NCBI GenBank assembly: GCA_900552445.1
Contig: URZS01000021.1
Span: 1 to 9,292, forward strand
Source of the DNA: an uncultured Veillonella sp.
GTDB taxonomy: Bacteria; Bacillota; Negativicutes; Veillonellales; Veillonellaceae
Direction of reading: 5' to 3'
Length of the DNA stretch: 9,292 bases
Shown: positions 1 through 7,488 of the stretch, piece by piece
How the letters are laid out: each line of letters opens with the position of its first letter
Position numbering within the stretch: the first letter of the stretch is position 1
Position numbers and translations under genes: made by a program
Notes under the pieces: generated by a model
Database searches by the model: none
What the model saw: the letters and a program-made list of their open reading frames with translations, nothing else
Told to the model about the DNA's origin: nothing

Positions 1-43
1 TTGTATTAATTTTATAGTAAGCGCACGTTAGTTTTTGAATTTT

Positions 44-84
44 ATTTGTAATTACATTGTAATTGCAAATAGTAGTTTTTACAA
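44..84 (-). promoter_or_regulatory. Possible leftward promoter overlapped by a 27-bp near-perfect palindrome
   Basis: Bases 44-70 form a palindrome with 13-base arms around a single central base and one arm mismatch. It can also be read as two adjacent 10-bp dyads, TGTAATTACA and TGTAATTGCA, one base apart. On the minus strand a TTGTAA (84-79) and a TACAAT (61-56) sit 17 bases apart, which suits a vegetative promoter reading leftward out of the window, with the -10 inside the palindrome. Such an arrangement would fit a repressor operator, but I do not recognise the regulator and the target gene is outside the window. The region is very AT-rich, so a chance match is possible. Confidence 0.35.
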
Positions 85-108
85 ATATATATAATACATA
101 GAACACAT

Positions 109-147
109 AAAAAAGCAGTAGTTATCTTTAGGATAGCTACTGCTTTT
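109..147 (-). terminator. Rho-independent terminator of the aro operon (bidirectional)
   Basis: The arms at 111-126 and 132-147 pair over 16 bp with a single G-U pair around a 5-base loop. On the minus strand the stem runs directly into six T residues (114-109), a textbook intrinsic terminator about 160 bases beyond the aroE-aroK stop codon. The plus-strand reading also ends in TTTT (144-147), so it could stop transcription coming from the left as well. No other strong terminator lies between this point and aroF, which supports a single operon. Confidence 0.85.
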
Positions 148-175
148 CAGTTTATATCATTGTTCCATGATATGA

Positions 176-316
176 GTTTTAGTTTTATCTAGAAATACAG
201 ATGTAAATACATTTACTTATAAAGCTGTTGAGGCTCTTACCAAATTAGATATAGATGCTCTTACTGATTTATTTGTAAAGTATTTAACAAATGAGATTTA
301 CAAACTCTTACAGTAA
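176..316 (+). pseudogene. Start-less open stretch, possible 3' remnant of a lost gene
   Basis: After a TGA at 173-175 the plus strand stays open for 46 codons to a TAA at 314-316, which overlaps the aroE-aroK stop codon on the other strand. The translation looks protein-like, with an amphipathic helical end (for example ALTDLFVKYLTNEIYKLL), but it has no ATG, GTG or TTG start and no ribosome binding site. I do not recognise a family. It could be the tail of a gene whose 5' part was deleted, or simply a chance open frame in the operon's 3' untranslated region. A small hairpin (ATATCAT at 154-160 with ATGATAT at 167-173) lies just upstream. Confidence 0.25.
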
Positions 317-1543
317 GTTTGCTTCAAAGTCTTCTAGGATAGCCTCTACAGTTTCTGGTGCATTGCGTTTATGTTCTACGATGCATTGCGCAAAGCTTTC
401 ATACATTGGTGTACGAGTTGCTTCCAGTTCGCGTAAGCGTTCGATGCCGCCACCAGAGAGCACGCGACCGGAGGTAGATAGGTTTTCTACAGGTTGTGTT
501 AATTGGTAAATACGACCATTTTGGCGTAGGTGCGCGTAGTTTTTAGGTACTGTTACACAGCCGCCGCCAGTGGAGATAACGAGGCCTGTTTCTGTACCGA
601 GTTTTGCAATCATTTCCGCTTCTTTTTCACGGAAGGCCGCTTCCCCTTGTTCTGTAATATAGGCAGAGATATCACCGATTTCTTTTTCTAGTTCTTGATC
701 TACATCTACGCAAGTGCGGCCCATTTCTTCCCCAAGGGCTTTACCAACAGTTGTTTTGCCTACACCAGGCATACCGATGAGAATGATATTTTCCTTTTCA
801 CGACGTATATCGCGTAAGATTTGTTCAATTTCCTTTGTGCCAAAGCTTTCACCTTGGAAATGATTTGCTGCCTCAACGCCTTGTGCCACGAGGAATGGCA
901 GGCCATCACAGTGAGGAACATCCATCATTTCAGCTTGTAAAAGCAAAATCGTACGGCGTGGATTGTAGATGAGATCTACAACGCCTTCTAATTTAGAAAA
1001 CTGAGTAATATCGATAAGGCTAGCTGGATTGTGAGGATACATACCGATAGGTGTACAATTAATAATAATCTGTGCTGTTTCGTAGTAATTAGGTGCATCA
1101 TCGTAGAACGGAGCCGTTTTACGAGACAAATGAGTGATACTCTTTGCACCTAAGTCCTCAAGTGCTACGTGAACTGTAGCAGAGGACGCACCATCACCTA
1201 GAATGATACATTCCTTGCCAGATACATCGATGCCAGCGTGGTGTAGAGTAAATACAAAGCCATCGTAGTCTGTATTGTAACCGTGCCATTTACCGTCTTT
1301 GCGAACCATCGTATTTACACAGCCAATGCGCTCTGCACGATGATCTACTACATCACAAGCCTCAAGAGCATTTACCTTGTAAGGGAAGGTAATGTTGATG
1401 CCTTGTAGTTCCTGATCATCAAAGAACTCTTGCAATTGGCTTGGTTCTCGTTCAAATAATTCGTAATTAGTATTTCCTAACACACTATGAATGTGAGGAG
1501 AAAAGCTATGGCCCAACGTACGGCCAAGTAAACCAAATTTCAT
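308..1543 (-). CDS. aroE-aroK: Bifunctional shikimate dehydrogenase / shikimate kinase (AroE-AroK fusion)
   Basis: This 411-residue protein carries out two consecutive shikimate pathway steps in the cytoplasm. Residues 1 to about 245 are an NADPH-dependent shikimate dehydrogenase: the SFSP substrate motif (13-16), NITFPYK with the catalytic lysine K56, NTDYDG with D92, a nucleotide-binding LGDGAS loop (115-120), NCTPIGM (162-168) and the substrate-contacting Q221. Residues about 250-411 are a shikimate kinase: Walker A GMPGVGKT (257-264), DVD (280-282), FREKE with R305, STGGG (324-328), the lid arginine R360 and RTPMY (377-381). All key residues are present, so both halves should work. I chose the ATG at 1543 because AGGAGG lies four bases upstream; a longer frame to 1600 has no binding site and starts inside a hairpin. 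It is the last gene of the operon, 123 bases after pheA. Separate aroE and aroK genes are the usual state. Confidence 0.93.
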   Translation of the reverse strand: MKFGLLGRTLGHSFSPHIHSVLGNTNYELFEREPSQLQEFFDDQELQGINITFPYKVNALEACDVVDHRAERIGCVNTMVRKDGKWHGYNTDYDGFVFTLHHAGIDVSGKECIILGDGASSATVHVALEDLGAKSITHLSRKTAPFYDDAPNYYETAQIIINCTPIGMYPHNPASLIDITQFSKLEGVVDLIYNPRRTILLLQAEMMDVPHCDGLPFLVAQGVEAANHFQGESFGTKEIEQILRDIRREKENIILIGMPGVGKTTVGKALGEEMGRTCVDVDQELEKEIGDISAYITEQGEAAFREKEAEMIAKLGTETGLVISTGGGCVTVPKNYAHLRQNGRIYQLTQPVENLSTSGRVLSGGGIERLRELEATRTPMYESFAQCIVEHKRNAPETVEAILEDFEANLL

Positions 1544-1569
1544 AGGACCTCCTAGGTCAATATACATAG

Positions 1570-1601
1570 AATGGCTAATAGGCTGGTACCTATTAGCCAT
1601 T
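1570..1601 (-). repeat. Intercistronic hairpin between pheA and aroE-aroK
   Basis: A perfect 13-bp inverted repeat (AATGGCTAATAGG at 1570-1582 with its complement at 1589-1601) encloses a 6-base loop. It lies in the 123-base pheA/aroE gap, about 16 bases upstream of the AGGAGG of aroE-aroK. On the minus strand it is not followed by a T-run, so it does not look like a terminator. An mRNA processing or stabilising stem is a reasonable guess. Confidence 0.6.
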
Positions 1602-1666
1602 GGAGTTTTATAACTATATTCATTGTACTATATATGCCCTTATAGGGACTAGTAGGGATGAATATA

Positions 1667-2806
1667 TTAGTTTTCAGGGTAATTACCGAGTAAGCGGAAC
1701 TTATCTTGTGATGTATGAAGCTCTGCTAGAACGGATAATACCTTTGGATCTGCTAAGGATGCTTCTAAATCGAGGTAGAACAAGAACTCAAAGTTATGGC
1801 CTACGATAGGGCGAGACTCGAGTTTTGTAAGGTTTACGCCGATATTAGCAAACTTGGTAAGTAATGTACCAAGCCCACCTGGAGCATGGCTTGCTGTGGT
1901 TACCACAGAGATTTTGTTAGCTCCTGGGTACACATGGAAGTCCTTGCTGATGCAGATAAAGCGCGTATAGTTGTTATCGCTATTTTGGATATTGCGCATC
2001 AGTGGAGACAAGTTATACAAGTCTGCACATTGCGGTGCAGCGATAGCTGCTACGCCTGGATCATCACTGGCTGCCACCATTTGTGCTGCACGAGCTGTGT
2101 TGTCGAAGGAACGTAACTCTACGCCTTCTAATGTATCTAGAAAGTGGCTACATTGGCCCAACGCCTGAGGGTGGGAGATGATAGTATGAATATCTTCTAA
2201 TTTAGTACCTTTTTTCACTAGCAAGTCGTGGGAAATCCAAAGGCGCGTACCGCGCACGATATAGCATTTTCGTTCTTCTAAAAGGTCGTATACTTCTTTT
2301 ACCGAACCATTAGAGCTATTTTCGATAGGTAATACACCGAATTGACATTCACCGGATTCTACCGCATCAAATACAGCGCGGAAGCCTGTTACGTAGTGAA
2401 TTTGGCTGAGGGGCAATAATTTATCACACGCCATTTGAGCATTGCTGCCGAATACGCCGGCACAAGCTACGCTGCCCCGTTGCGGTGGTAAGGTAGGGGA
2501 CTGCTCAATGGCTTTTTTCATTTTTATTGTGAACTCATTATCTTGGAATAATTGTTCAGACTGATAGGTACGGCTCAAGCTAAATAATGCTTCGAAGAAA
2601 CGGCGCGCATATAGATCGAGGTCCGGGCCTGCATCTCTCGTTACTTTGTCGAGAATATCCCGTTCTCGTTTGGCATCGTAAATGGCCTTATTCATTTCTT
2701 TCTTTGCCGCCGCAACGTCCTTGGAGAGTTCCATGCGCTCTTTGAATAGGGCAAGCATTTGGTCGTTTATGTCGTTAATCTTAACGCGTACTTCATCTAA
2801 GTTCAT
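1667..2806 (-). CDS. pheA: Bifunctional chorismate mutase / prephenate dehydratase (P-protein)
   Basis: This 379-residue protein converts chorismate to prephenate and then to phenylpyruvate, the committed steps to phenylalanine. Residues 1-85 are an AroQ-type chorismate mutase helix bundle (R7, the AAAKK segment at 32-36, YDAKRE at 43-48). Residues about 112-287 are the prephenate dehydratase, with the catalytic TRF motif at 281-283. Residues about 299-375 are an ACT domain with the phenylalanine-binding ESRP motif at 330-333, so feedback inhibition by phenylalanine is expected from the family. The order and length match classical P-proteins. The ATG at 2806 is chosen: an AGGAG lies nine bases upstream, while the in-frame TTG at 2812 is too close to it. 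The start overlaps the end of aroC by 14 bases, suggesting translational coupling. Confidence 0.95.
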   Translation of the reverse strand: MNLDEVRVKINDINDQMLALFKERMELSKDVAAAKKEMNKAIYDAKRERDILDKVTRDAGPDLDLYARRFFEALFSLSRTYQSEQLFQDNEFTIKMKKAIEQSPTLPPQRGSVACAGVFGSNAQMACDKLLPLSQIHYVTGFRAVFDAVESGECQFGVLPIENSSNGSVKEVYDLLEERKCYIVRGTRLWISHDLLVKKGTKLEDIHTIISHPQALGQCSHFLDTLEGVELRSFDNTARAAQMVAASDDPGVAAIAAPQCADLYNLSPLMRNIQNSDNNYTRFICISKDFHVYPGANKISVVTTASHAPGGLGTLLTKFANIGVNLTKLESRPIVGHNFEFLFYLDLEASLADPKVLSVLAELHTSQDKFRLLGNYPEN

Positions 2807-3887
2807 GGTCAATATCTCCTAAGAAATCAAGAATGACGAGGGCTGTTACGGCTTCGATAACAGGTACTGCACGAAGCGCCACGCATGGGTCGTGACGACC
2901 TTGAATGGTGAGCAATGTGTCCTCTTTTTTTGAAAGTGATACAGAATGTTGTTCTTTATAAATCGATGGTGTTGGCTTGATACCTACTTGCATCACGAGG
3001 GGCAAGCCGTTAGTTATACCGCCTTGAATACCACCGCTATTGTTAGTTGTGGTTGTAATCTTGTCACCATCCATGGTGAAAGCATCATTTACTTCAGAGC
3101 CCAGGCGAGAGCACATATCAAAGCCACCGCCAAAGGATATGCCTTTTATGGCCGGTACGCCAAAGATAACGCGAGCTAAACGGTTTTCGATGCCGTCAAA
3201 GTTTGGATTGCCAAGGCCAATTGGTAGACCTGTAGCAACGACTTCAACGATACCACCGGTGGAGTCGCCATCCTTTTTCAGCTGCATTACGAGTTTTTCT
3301 ACTTCAGTGCGTTTATCTGCATCGAGTATAGCAATTGGCTCTGTGGCGATGTTACCAAGTGCTTTCATATCTGGATGAACCATATCGATAGGAGCATCTT
3401 GGATTGTACCAACTTGTTTTAAATGGCCGTGAATTTCGATGCCTTTTTCGCGTAATAGTTGGATAGCAATGCCACCAGCTACGCACAATGGAGCTGTTAG
3501 ACGAGCGGAGAAGTGGCCGCCGCCTCGCATATCTACCTTGTCACCGTAGCGCATACGAGCTGTAAAATCCGCATGAGATGGGCGAGGAATGTCACGAAGG
3601 TTATTATAATCGCTAGAGTGCTGCGATGTATTGCGAATCATAAACGCCAATGGAGAACCACTGAGCATGCCGTCCACCATACCTGCTAAAAACTCAGGCA
3701 CATCGGCTTCCTTACGTTGCGTTTGTAATTGATTTTGTCCTGGCGCACGGCGCTTTAAAAAGGCTTTTAACTCATCGATATCGATAGTATGTCCACAAGG
3801 TAGACCTTCTACGATACCGCCAATGGCATAGCCGTGAGAGGCGCCAAAGGTAGATACTTGTATGGTTTTACCGAAATTAGATGCCAT
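2793..3887 (-). CDS. aroC: Chorismate synthase
   Basis: This 364-residue enzyme makes chorismate from 5-enolpyruvylshikimate-3-phosphate, using reduced FMN as cofactor. The three family signatures are all present: GASHG near the N-terminus (residues 15-19), RPSHADFT followed by the MRGGGHFSARLT block in the middle, and RHDPCVALRAVPVIEA near the C-terminus. The length is normal for the short bacterial form. The ATG at 3887 is preceded by AGGAG about eight bases upstream. An 83-base gap with a small hairpin separates it from aroA upstream, and its last codons overlap pheA. As the product of this enzyme is the substrate of PheA, the overlap couples production of the branch-point enzyme to chorismate supply. 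Confidence 0.96.
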   Translation of the reverse strand: MASNFGKTIQVSTFGASHGYAIGGIVEGLPCGHTIDIDELKAFLKRRAPGQNQLQTQRKEADVPEFLAGMVDGMLSGSPLAFMIRNTSQHSSDYNNLRDIPRPSHADFTARMRYGDKVDMRGGGHFSARLTAPLCVAGGIAIQLLREKGIEIHGHLKQVGTIQDAPIDMVHPDMKALGNIATEPIAILDADKRTEVEKLVMQLKKDGDSTGGIVEVVATGLPIGLGNPNFDGIENRLARVIFGVPAIKGISFGGGFDMCSRLGSEVNDAFTMDGDKITTTTNNSGGIQGGITNGLPLVMQVGIKPTPSIYKEQHSVSLSKKEDTLLTIQGRHDPCVALRAVPVIEAVTALVILDFLGDIDHELR

Positions 3888-3905
3888 TATATTAACTCCT
3901 ACTAT

Positions 3906-3922
3906 ATAGTATGTAATACTAT
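3906..3922 (-). repeat. Small intercistronic hairpin between aroA and aroC
   Basis: ATAGTAT and its complement form a perfect 7-bp stem with a 3-base loop in the 83-base gap, just upstream of the aroC ribosome binding site. It is short and AT-only apart from one G-C pair, so on its own it would be weak. It is listed because each of the three open gaps between genes of this operon has a hairpin just ahead of the next ribosome binding site. Confidence 0.3.
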
Positions 3923-3970
3923 TATTATTTATCCGTTATTTATGGAATCACACCAGATAAGATTAGAAAT

Positions 3971-5239
3971 CTACACCGGTTGTGCATTACCACCTAGTAA
4001 GTTCCAGTCCTCAAAGAAGTCTGGATAGGATTTTGTGATAGCTTCGCTATCTTTTAATATTACAGGGCTTTCACTGATGAGGGCCATCAAGGTACCTGCC
4101 ATAACGAGGCGATGGTCATTGACGCAATCACCTTGTCCCCCTTTAAGTATACCACTACCGATGATATATAGGTCATCACCATCTTCGCGTACCGTACCGC
4201 CCAAGTCTCTTACGAGATTTGCAACGGCTACGAGACGATCGGATTCTTTCAGACGTAGGCGAGCACCTTTAACGAAGGAGCTTTCACCTTGGATAGAGCA
4301 GGCGAGGGCTGCCATAACTGGCAACATGTCAGGCATTTGTTCGAGGTCGGCGTGGATTGGTTTAGAGGCGCGACCTGTGACTGTCACATTCATACCTTCC
4401 CATACAACATCACAACCTGCATCAATCATAACTTGCATGATGCGGTGGTCAGCTTGTACGGAATTCTTGTTCATGCCCGTAATGGTAATCGGCTTGCCCG
4501 TCATGCCAGCTGCTACCATCCAAATGGCGGTATTGGACCAATCGCCTTCGATTTGGTAATTATCACGGCCTATGAAGGAGGCTCCAAATGGAACTGTAAA
4601 AGCCTCATTAATGTTTGCGTCTGGCAAGGTATGTTCTACCTCTACGCCAAAATCACGCATGGTTTTAGTCGTCAATGTTACATAATCACTAGATTGTAAT
4701 GGTGTAGTAGAGGTGATGGTGGACAAGCCAATTTGTGGAGCCGCCAGCAATAAGCCAGAGAAAAATTGGCTACTCACATCGCCAACCATACCGAACTCCC
4801 CACCTTGGAGACGACCTGTCATAGTGAATGGCGGTTTATCTTGGGAGAATGTTACGCCGTGAGCTTTCATTTCGCCTAGCATAGGTTCTAGAGGACGATC
4901 TGGTAAACGACCTTTGGCATCTACGTCTACATCATTACAGATGGATGCTGCTACAGGTAATAAAAGGCGCAATGTAGTACCCGATTCGTGAGGAACTACT
5001 TTGCCTTTTGCTGGTGCAGGGCCAGGTGTAACAGTGACAACTTTATTTTCATACACAACGTGTGCGCCTAAGCCTCGTAAGGAGTCCATAGTAGCATCGA
5101 TGTCTTTAGAGGTGCGGCTCAGTAATATGGTAGAAGGTGAGCTACCGAGGGCAGCACAAATCAACGCGCGATGTGCATGGGCCTTTGCGGGGATGGACGC
5201 GATAGTCCCAGTAGGGATGGCGTTCGTTACAGTATGCAT
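3971..5239 (-). CDS. aroA: 3-phosphoshikimate 1-carboxyvinyltransferase (EPSP synthase)
   Basis: This 422-residue enzyme transfers the enolpyruvyl group of PEP to shikimate-3-phosphate, the sixth pathway step. Recognisable blocks are the N-terminal IPAKAHAHRALICAAL (K19, R24), SGTTLRLLLP, SSQFFSGLLLAAP, EGDWSNTAIW, PDMLP with the catalytic Asp, RLKESDR, DHRLVMAG and ITKSYPDFFED. These match the two-domain EPSP synthase fold at normal length. One oddity is that the serine which follows the first lysine in E. coli AroA (K22-S23) is alanine here (K19-A20). The usual NAGT motif also reads ESGT, a variant I believe occurs in related Firmicutes. The ATG at 5239 has GGAG eight bases upstream, overlapping the aroB stop codon, so the two genes are tightly linked. 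Confidence 0.95.
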   Translation of the reverse strand: MHTVTNAIPTGTIASIPAKAHAHRALICAALGSSPSTILLSRTSKDIDATMDSLRGLGAHVVYENKVVTVTPGPAPAKGKVVPHESGTTLRLLLPVAASICNDVDVDAKGRLPDRPLEPMLGEMKAHGVTFSQDKPPFTMTGRLQGGEFGMVGDVSSQFFSGLLLAAPQIGLSTITSTTPLQSSDYVTLTTKTMRDFGVEVEHTLPDANINEAFTVPFGASFIGRDNYQIEGDWSNTAIWMVAAGMTGKPITITGMNKNSVQADHRIMQVMIDAGCDVVWEGMNVTVTGRASKPIHADLEQMPDMLPVMAALACSIQGESSFVKGARLRLKESDRLVAVANLVRDLGGTVREDGDDLYIIGSGILKGGQGDCVNDHRLVMAGTLMALISESPVILKDSEAITKSYPDFFEDWNLLGGNAQPV

Positions 5240-5249
5240 ATCAATCTCC

Positions 5250-6302
5250 TTAATCTAAATAGGTTGCAAGCTCTTCGTGTGTTACTACCTTGAGTTCGCT
5301 GTGGCCATAGCTAGTAGGAACTACAATTTTAATGGTAGAGCCTTCGCTTTTTTTATCGTGTTTAGCAGCTGCTAAAATCTCTTCTTTCGTTATAGTCGTT
5401 GTGGTTGGCAAATCGTGTGCTTCGATGAGAGCCTTTAATTTTTCTAACGCCTCTCCATCTAATTCGCCATGTTTTACAGCACCTTGCGCCATGAGGACCA
5501 TGCCAATCGCTACGGCATAACCATGGTGCACTTCAAAGTGGCTCGCCTTTTCGATGCCATGACCAAAGGTATGACCTAAGTTCAAGAGGGCACGAACACC
5601 AGATTCGCGTTCATCTTGCTCTACGATATCTGCTTTAGCTTGTACGCAACGGGCAATGACGCCACTAACGCTACCGCGATGTTTAATTAATGGTTTATTC
5701 TCTAGTTGCGTAAGCAAACCAGGTACATCGAGGAACCCGTATTTGATAATTTCCCCACAACCATTTTTCCACTCCATGTCTGGCAATGTGTTTAGTGTCG
5801 TTGGATCGCAGAGTACGAGGATAGGTTGTTTGAAAGCACCCCACAAGTTTTTACCTGCCTCGAGATTAACCGCTGTTTTACCGCCTACAGAGGAATCTAC
5901 AGCGGCTAAAAGGGAGGTAGGAACCTGTACATAGTCGATACCACGTAAGTAGGTAGCTGCTGCAAAGCCCGCCATATCACCTACTACACCGCCCCCTAAG
6001 GCAATGAGAAGGTCTTTACGTGTTAATGATTGGGCCGCCATGTATTCCACTAAATCGATGAGTTGATGAGCATTTTTGGAGCTTTCACCAGCAGGGAATA
6101 CATAATCACAAACAGTATAACCCGCATGTTCCATATTAGCTTTCACAGAGTCCAAATAGTGCGGTGCCACATTGCTATCGCTGACGATAATAACACGACA
6201 ATTTGGTTTTAACGGTTTAATATAATCGGTGATGCGTTGTAAAGCGCCTTCCTCGATGACGACGTCATACGGTGTGGACGCGTTAATATGGATGCGAGTC
6301 AT
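5250..6302 (-). CDS. aroB: 3-dehydroquinate synthase
   Basis: This 350-residue NAD- and metal-dependent enzyme cyclises DAHP to 3-dehydroquinate, the second pathway step. Diagnostic blocks are the glycine-rich GGGVVGDMAGF (103-113), PTSLLAAVDSSVGGKTAVN (128-146) and the metal-binding residues in GCGEIIKYG (E184), NLGHTFGH (241-248) and HHGYAVAIGM (259-268). The length is standard. The ATG at 6302 follows AAGGAA by five bases. The gene lies 74 bases downstream of aroF, separated by a strong hairpin, and its stop codon abuts the ribosome binding site of aroA. Nothing in it looks damaged or transferred. Confidence 0.96.
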   Translation of the reverse strand: MTRIHINASTPYDVVIEEGALQRITDYIKPLKPNCRVIIVSDSNVAPHYLDSVKANMEHAGYTVCDYVFPAGESSKNAHQLIDLVEYMAAQSLTRKDLLIALGGGVVGDMAGFAAATYLRGIDYVQVPTSLLAAVDSSVGGKTAVNLEAGKNLWGAFKQPILVLCDPTTLNTLPDMEWKNGCGEIIKYGFLDVPGLLTQLENKPLIKHRGSVSGVIARCVQAKADIVEQDERESGVRALLNLGHTFGHGIEKASHFEVHHGYAVAIGMVLMAQGAVKHGELDGEALEKLKALIEAHDLPTTTTITKEEILAAAKHDKKSEGSTIKIVVPTSYGHSELKVVTHEELATYLD

Positions 6303-6322
6303 AACGGTTCCTTTCTTAAAAG

Positions 6323-6360
6323 AATAAGCTAGTATCTATTATAACGGATACTAGCTTATT
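6323..6360 (-). repeat. Intercistronic hairpin between aroF and aroB, possible partial terminator
   Basis: AATAAGCTAGTATC (6323-6336) pairs perfectly over 14 bp with 6347-6360 around a 10-base loop, filling most of the 74-base aroF/aroB gap. On the minus strand the stem is followed by a loose T-rich stretch (CTTTTAAG), so it might end some transcripts after aroF and lower aroB-aroE expression. The T-run is poor, so a processing or 3'-protecting stem for the aroF message is equally possible. Confidence 0.55.
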
Positions 6361-6376
6361 TGTGTGATATTTGAGA

Positions 6377-7390
6377 TTATTTAGTGCATTCTACCAATGC
6401 TTGGCGCAATGCGATAACTTCTTTCATAAGGCTAGTGAATTGGTCTGGACGTAATGCTTGAGGGCCATCGCATAATGCTTTGGATGGATCGTTGTGAACT
6501 TCGATCATAAGGCCGTCTGCACCGCCGCCTACAGATGCAAGAGAAAGGGGGCGAACCATGCGGCTCATGCCTGCTGCGTGGCTGGGGTCCATGATGATTG
6601 GCAAGTGAGATAATTCGTGCATCATAGGAATTGCTGTTACATCTAAGGTATTGCGCGTTTTAGTTTCGAATGTGCGGATACCGCGTTCGCATAATACAAC
6701 TTGTTCATTGCCTTCGGACATGATGTATTCAGCAGCCATCAACCATTCTTCGTATGTAGCAGATAAACCACGTTTTAAAAGAACAGGTTTATTTAATTTA
6801 CCTATCTCTTTTAAAAGTGTGAAGTTTTGCATGTTACGAGCGCCGATTTGAAGCATATCTACGTTATCGAAGTATTGTAATTGGGAAATATCCATAACTT
6901 CAGAAACGATAGGAAGACCTGTTTCTTTTTTAGCAAGCTCTAACAATTCCAAACCTTCTGGGCCCATGCCTTGGAAGGAGTATGGGGATGTACGAGGTTT
7001 GAAAGCGCCGCCGCGAAGAATTGTAGCGCCAGCTTCTTTACAAGCTTTTGCTGTTTCGATTACTTGTTCTGGTGTTTCTACGGAGCAAGGGCCAGCCATT
7101 ACTGCGAAATGACCACCACCGATCAATACACCACCTACGTTGATTACAGAATCATCTGGATGGAATTTGCGGTTTGCTTTTTTGTATGGCTCTTGAATAC
7201 GAGTTACTTTATCTACGAAATCAAGAGACTCGATTTGACGAGCATCGAGGGATGCCGTATCACCGATAAGACCTAAAATATTGTAGCGTGTGCCTTCTAC
7301 AGGATGAATAACGAACCCTTGAGCCTCTAATTCACTGCGTAAACGAGATACCTCTGTTTGTGCTGCGTTTTGTTTCAATGTAATAATCAT
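6377..7390 (-). CDS. aroF: 3-deoxy-7-phosphoheptulonate (DAHP) synthase, type I-beta with N-terminal regulatory domain
   Basis: This 337-residue enzyme condenses PEP and erythrose-4-phosphate, the entry step of the pathway. Residues about 1-70 resemble the ferredoxin-like regulatory domain of Thermotoga-type DAHP synthases, which mediates inhibition by aromatic amino acids in that family. The barrel follows: AGPCSVE (99-105, metal ligand C102), LRGGAFKPRTSPYSFQG (125-141), GARNMQN (183-189), LLKRG (204-208), CERGIRTFE (234-242), DPSHAAG (268-274, H271) and MIEVHNDP (295-302, E297 and D301). The ATG at 7390 has AGGAGG eight bases upstream. As the first structural gene of the operon it sits directly behind the leader peptide and attenuator, so the pathway's entry enzyme is the first to feel that control. 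Confidence 0.95.
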   Translation of the reverse strand: MIITLKQNAAQTEVSRLRSELEAQGFVIHPVEGTRYNILGLIGDTASLDARQIESLDFVDKVTRIQEPYKKANRKFHPDDSVINVGGVLIGGGHFAVMAGPCSVETPEQVIETAKACKEAGATILRGGAFKPRTSPYSFQGMGPEGLELLELAKKETGLPIVSEVMDISQLQYFDNVDMLQIGARNMQNFTLLKEIGKLNKPVLLKRGLSATYEEWLMAAEYIMSEGNEQVVLCERGIRTFETKTRNTLDVTAIPMMHELSHLPIIMDPSHAAGMSRMVRPLSLASVGGGADGLMIEVHNDPSKALCDGPQALRPDQFTSLMKEVIALRQALVECTK

Positions 7391-7444
7391 GATAATTCCT
7401 CCTTGTAACTACAGTGAATAGTAGGGCTTACCATACGGGATAGC

Positions 7445-7488
7445 AAACAAAAAAGGGCCACCCGTAATCTAATACGGGTAGCCCTTTT
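7445..7488 (-). terminator. Attenuator: intrinsic terminator ahead of aroF
   Basis: On the minus strand the arms AAAAGGGCTACCCGTA (7488-7473) and its partner (7466-7451) pair over 16 bp with a single G-U pair around a 6-base loop, and the stem runs into TTTTTTGTTT. It is the strongest terminator in the window, and it stands between the leader peptide and aroF, pointing the same way as both. There it would shut off the whole operon unless it were prevented from forming, which is the hallmark of an attenuator. Confidence 0.9.

Noticed and set aside
1544..1600. N-terminal extension of AroE-AroK from an ATG at 1600
   Set aside because: No ribosome binding site; the codons fall in a hairpin, and AGGAGG stands right before the ATG at 1543, where the family's N-terminus begins.
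4035..4559. Long plus-strand open frame opposite aroA (and similar ones opposite aroC, aroB and aroF)
   Set aside because: Antisense shadows of well-identified genes, with unnatural composition, no ribosome binding sites and no recognisable domains.
6337..6362. Internal promoter with TATAAT in the loop of the aroF/aroB hairpin
   Set aside because: No -35-like hexamer at 16-18 bases upstream on the minus strand.
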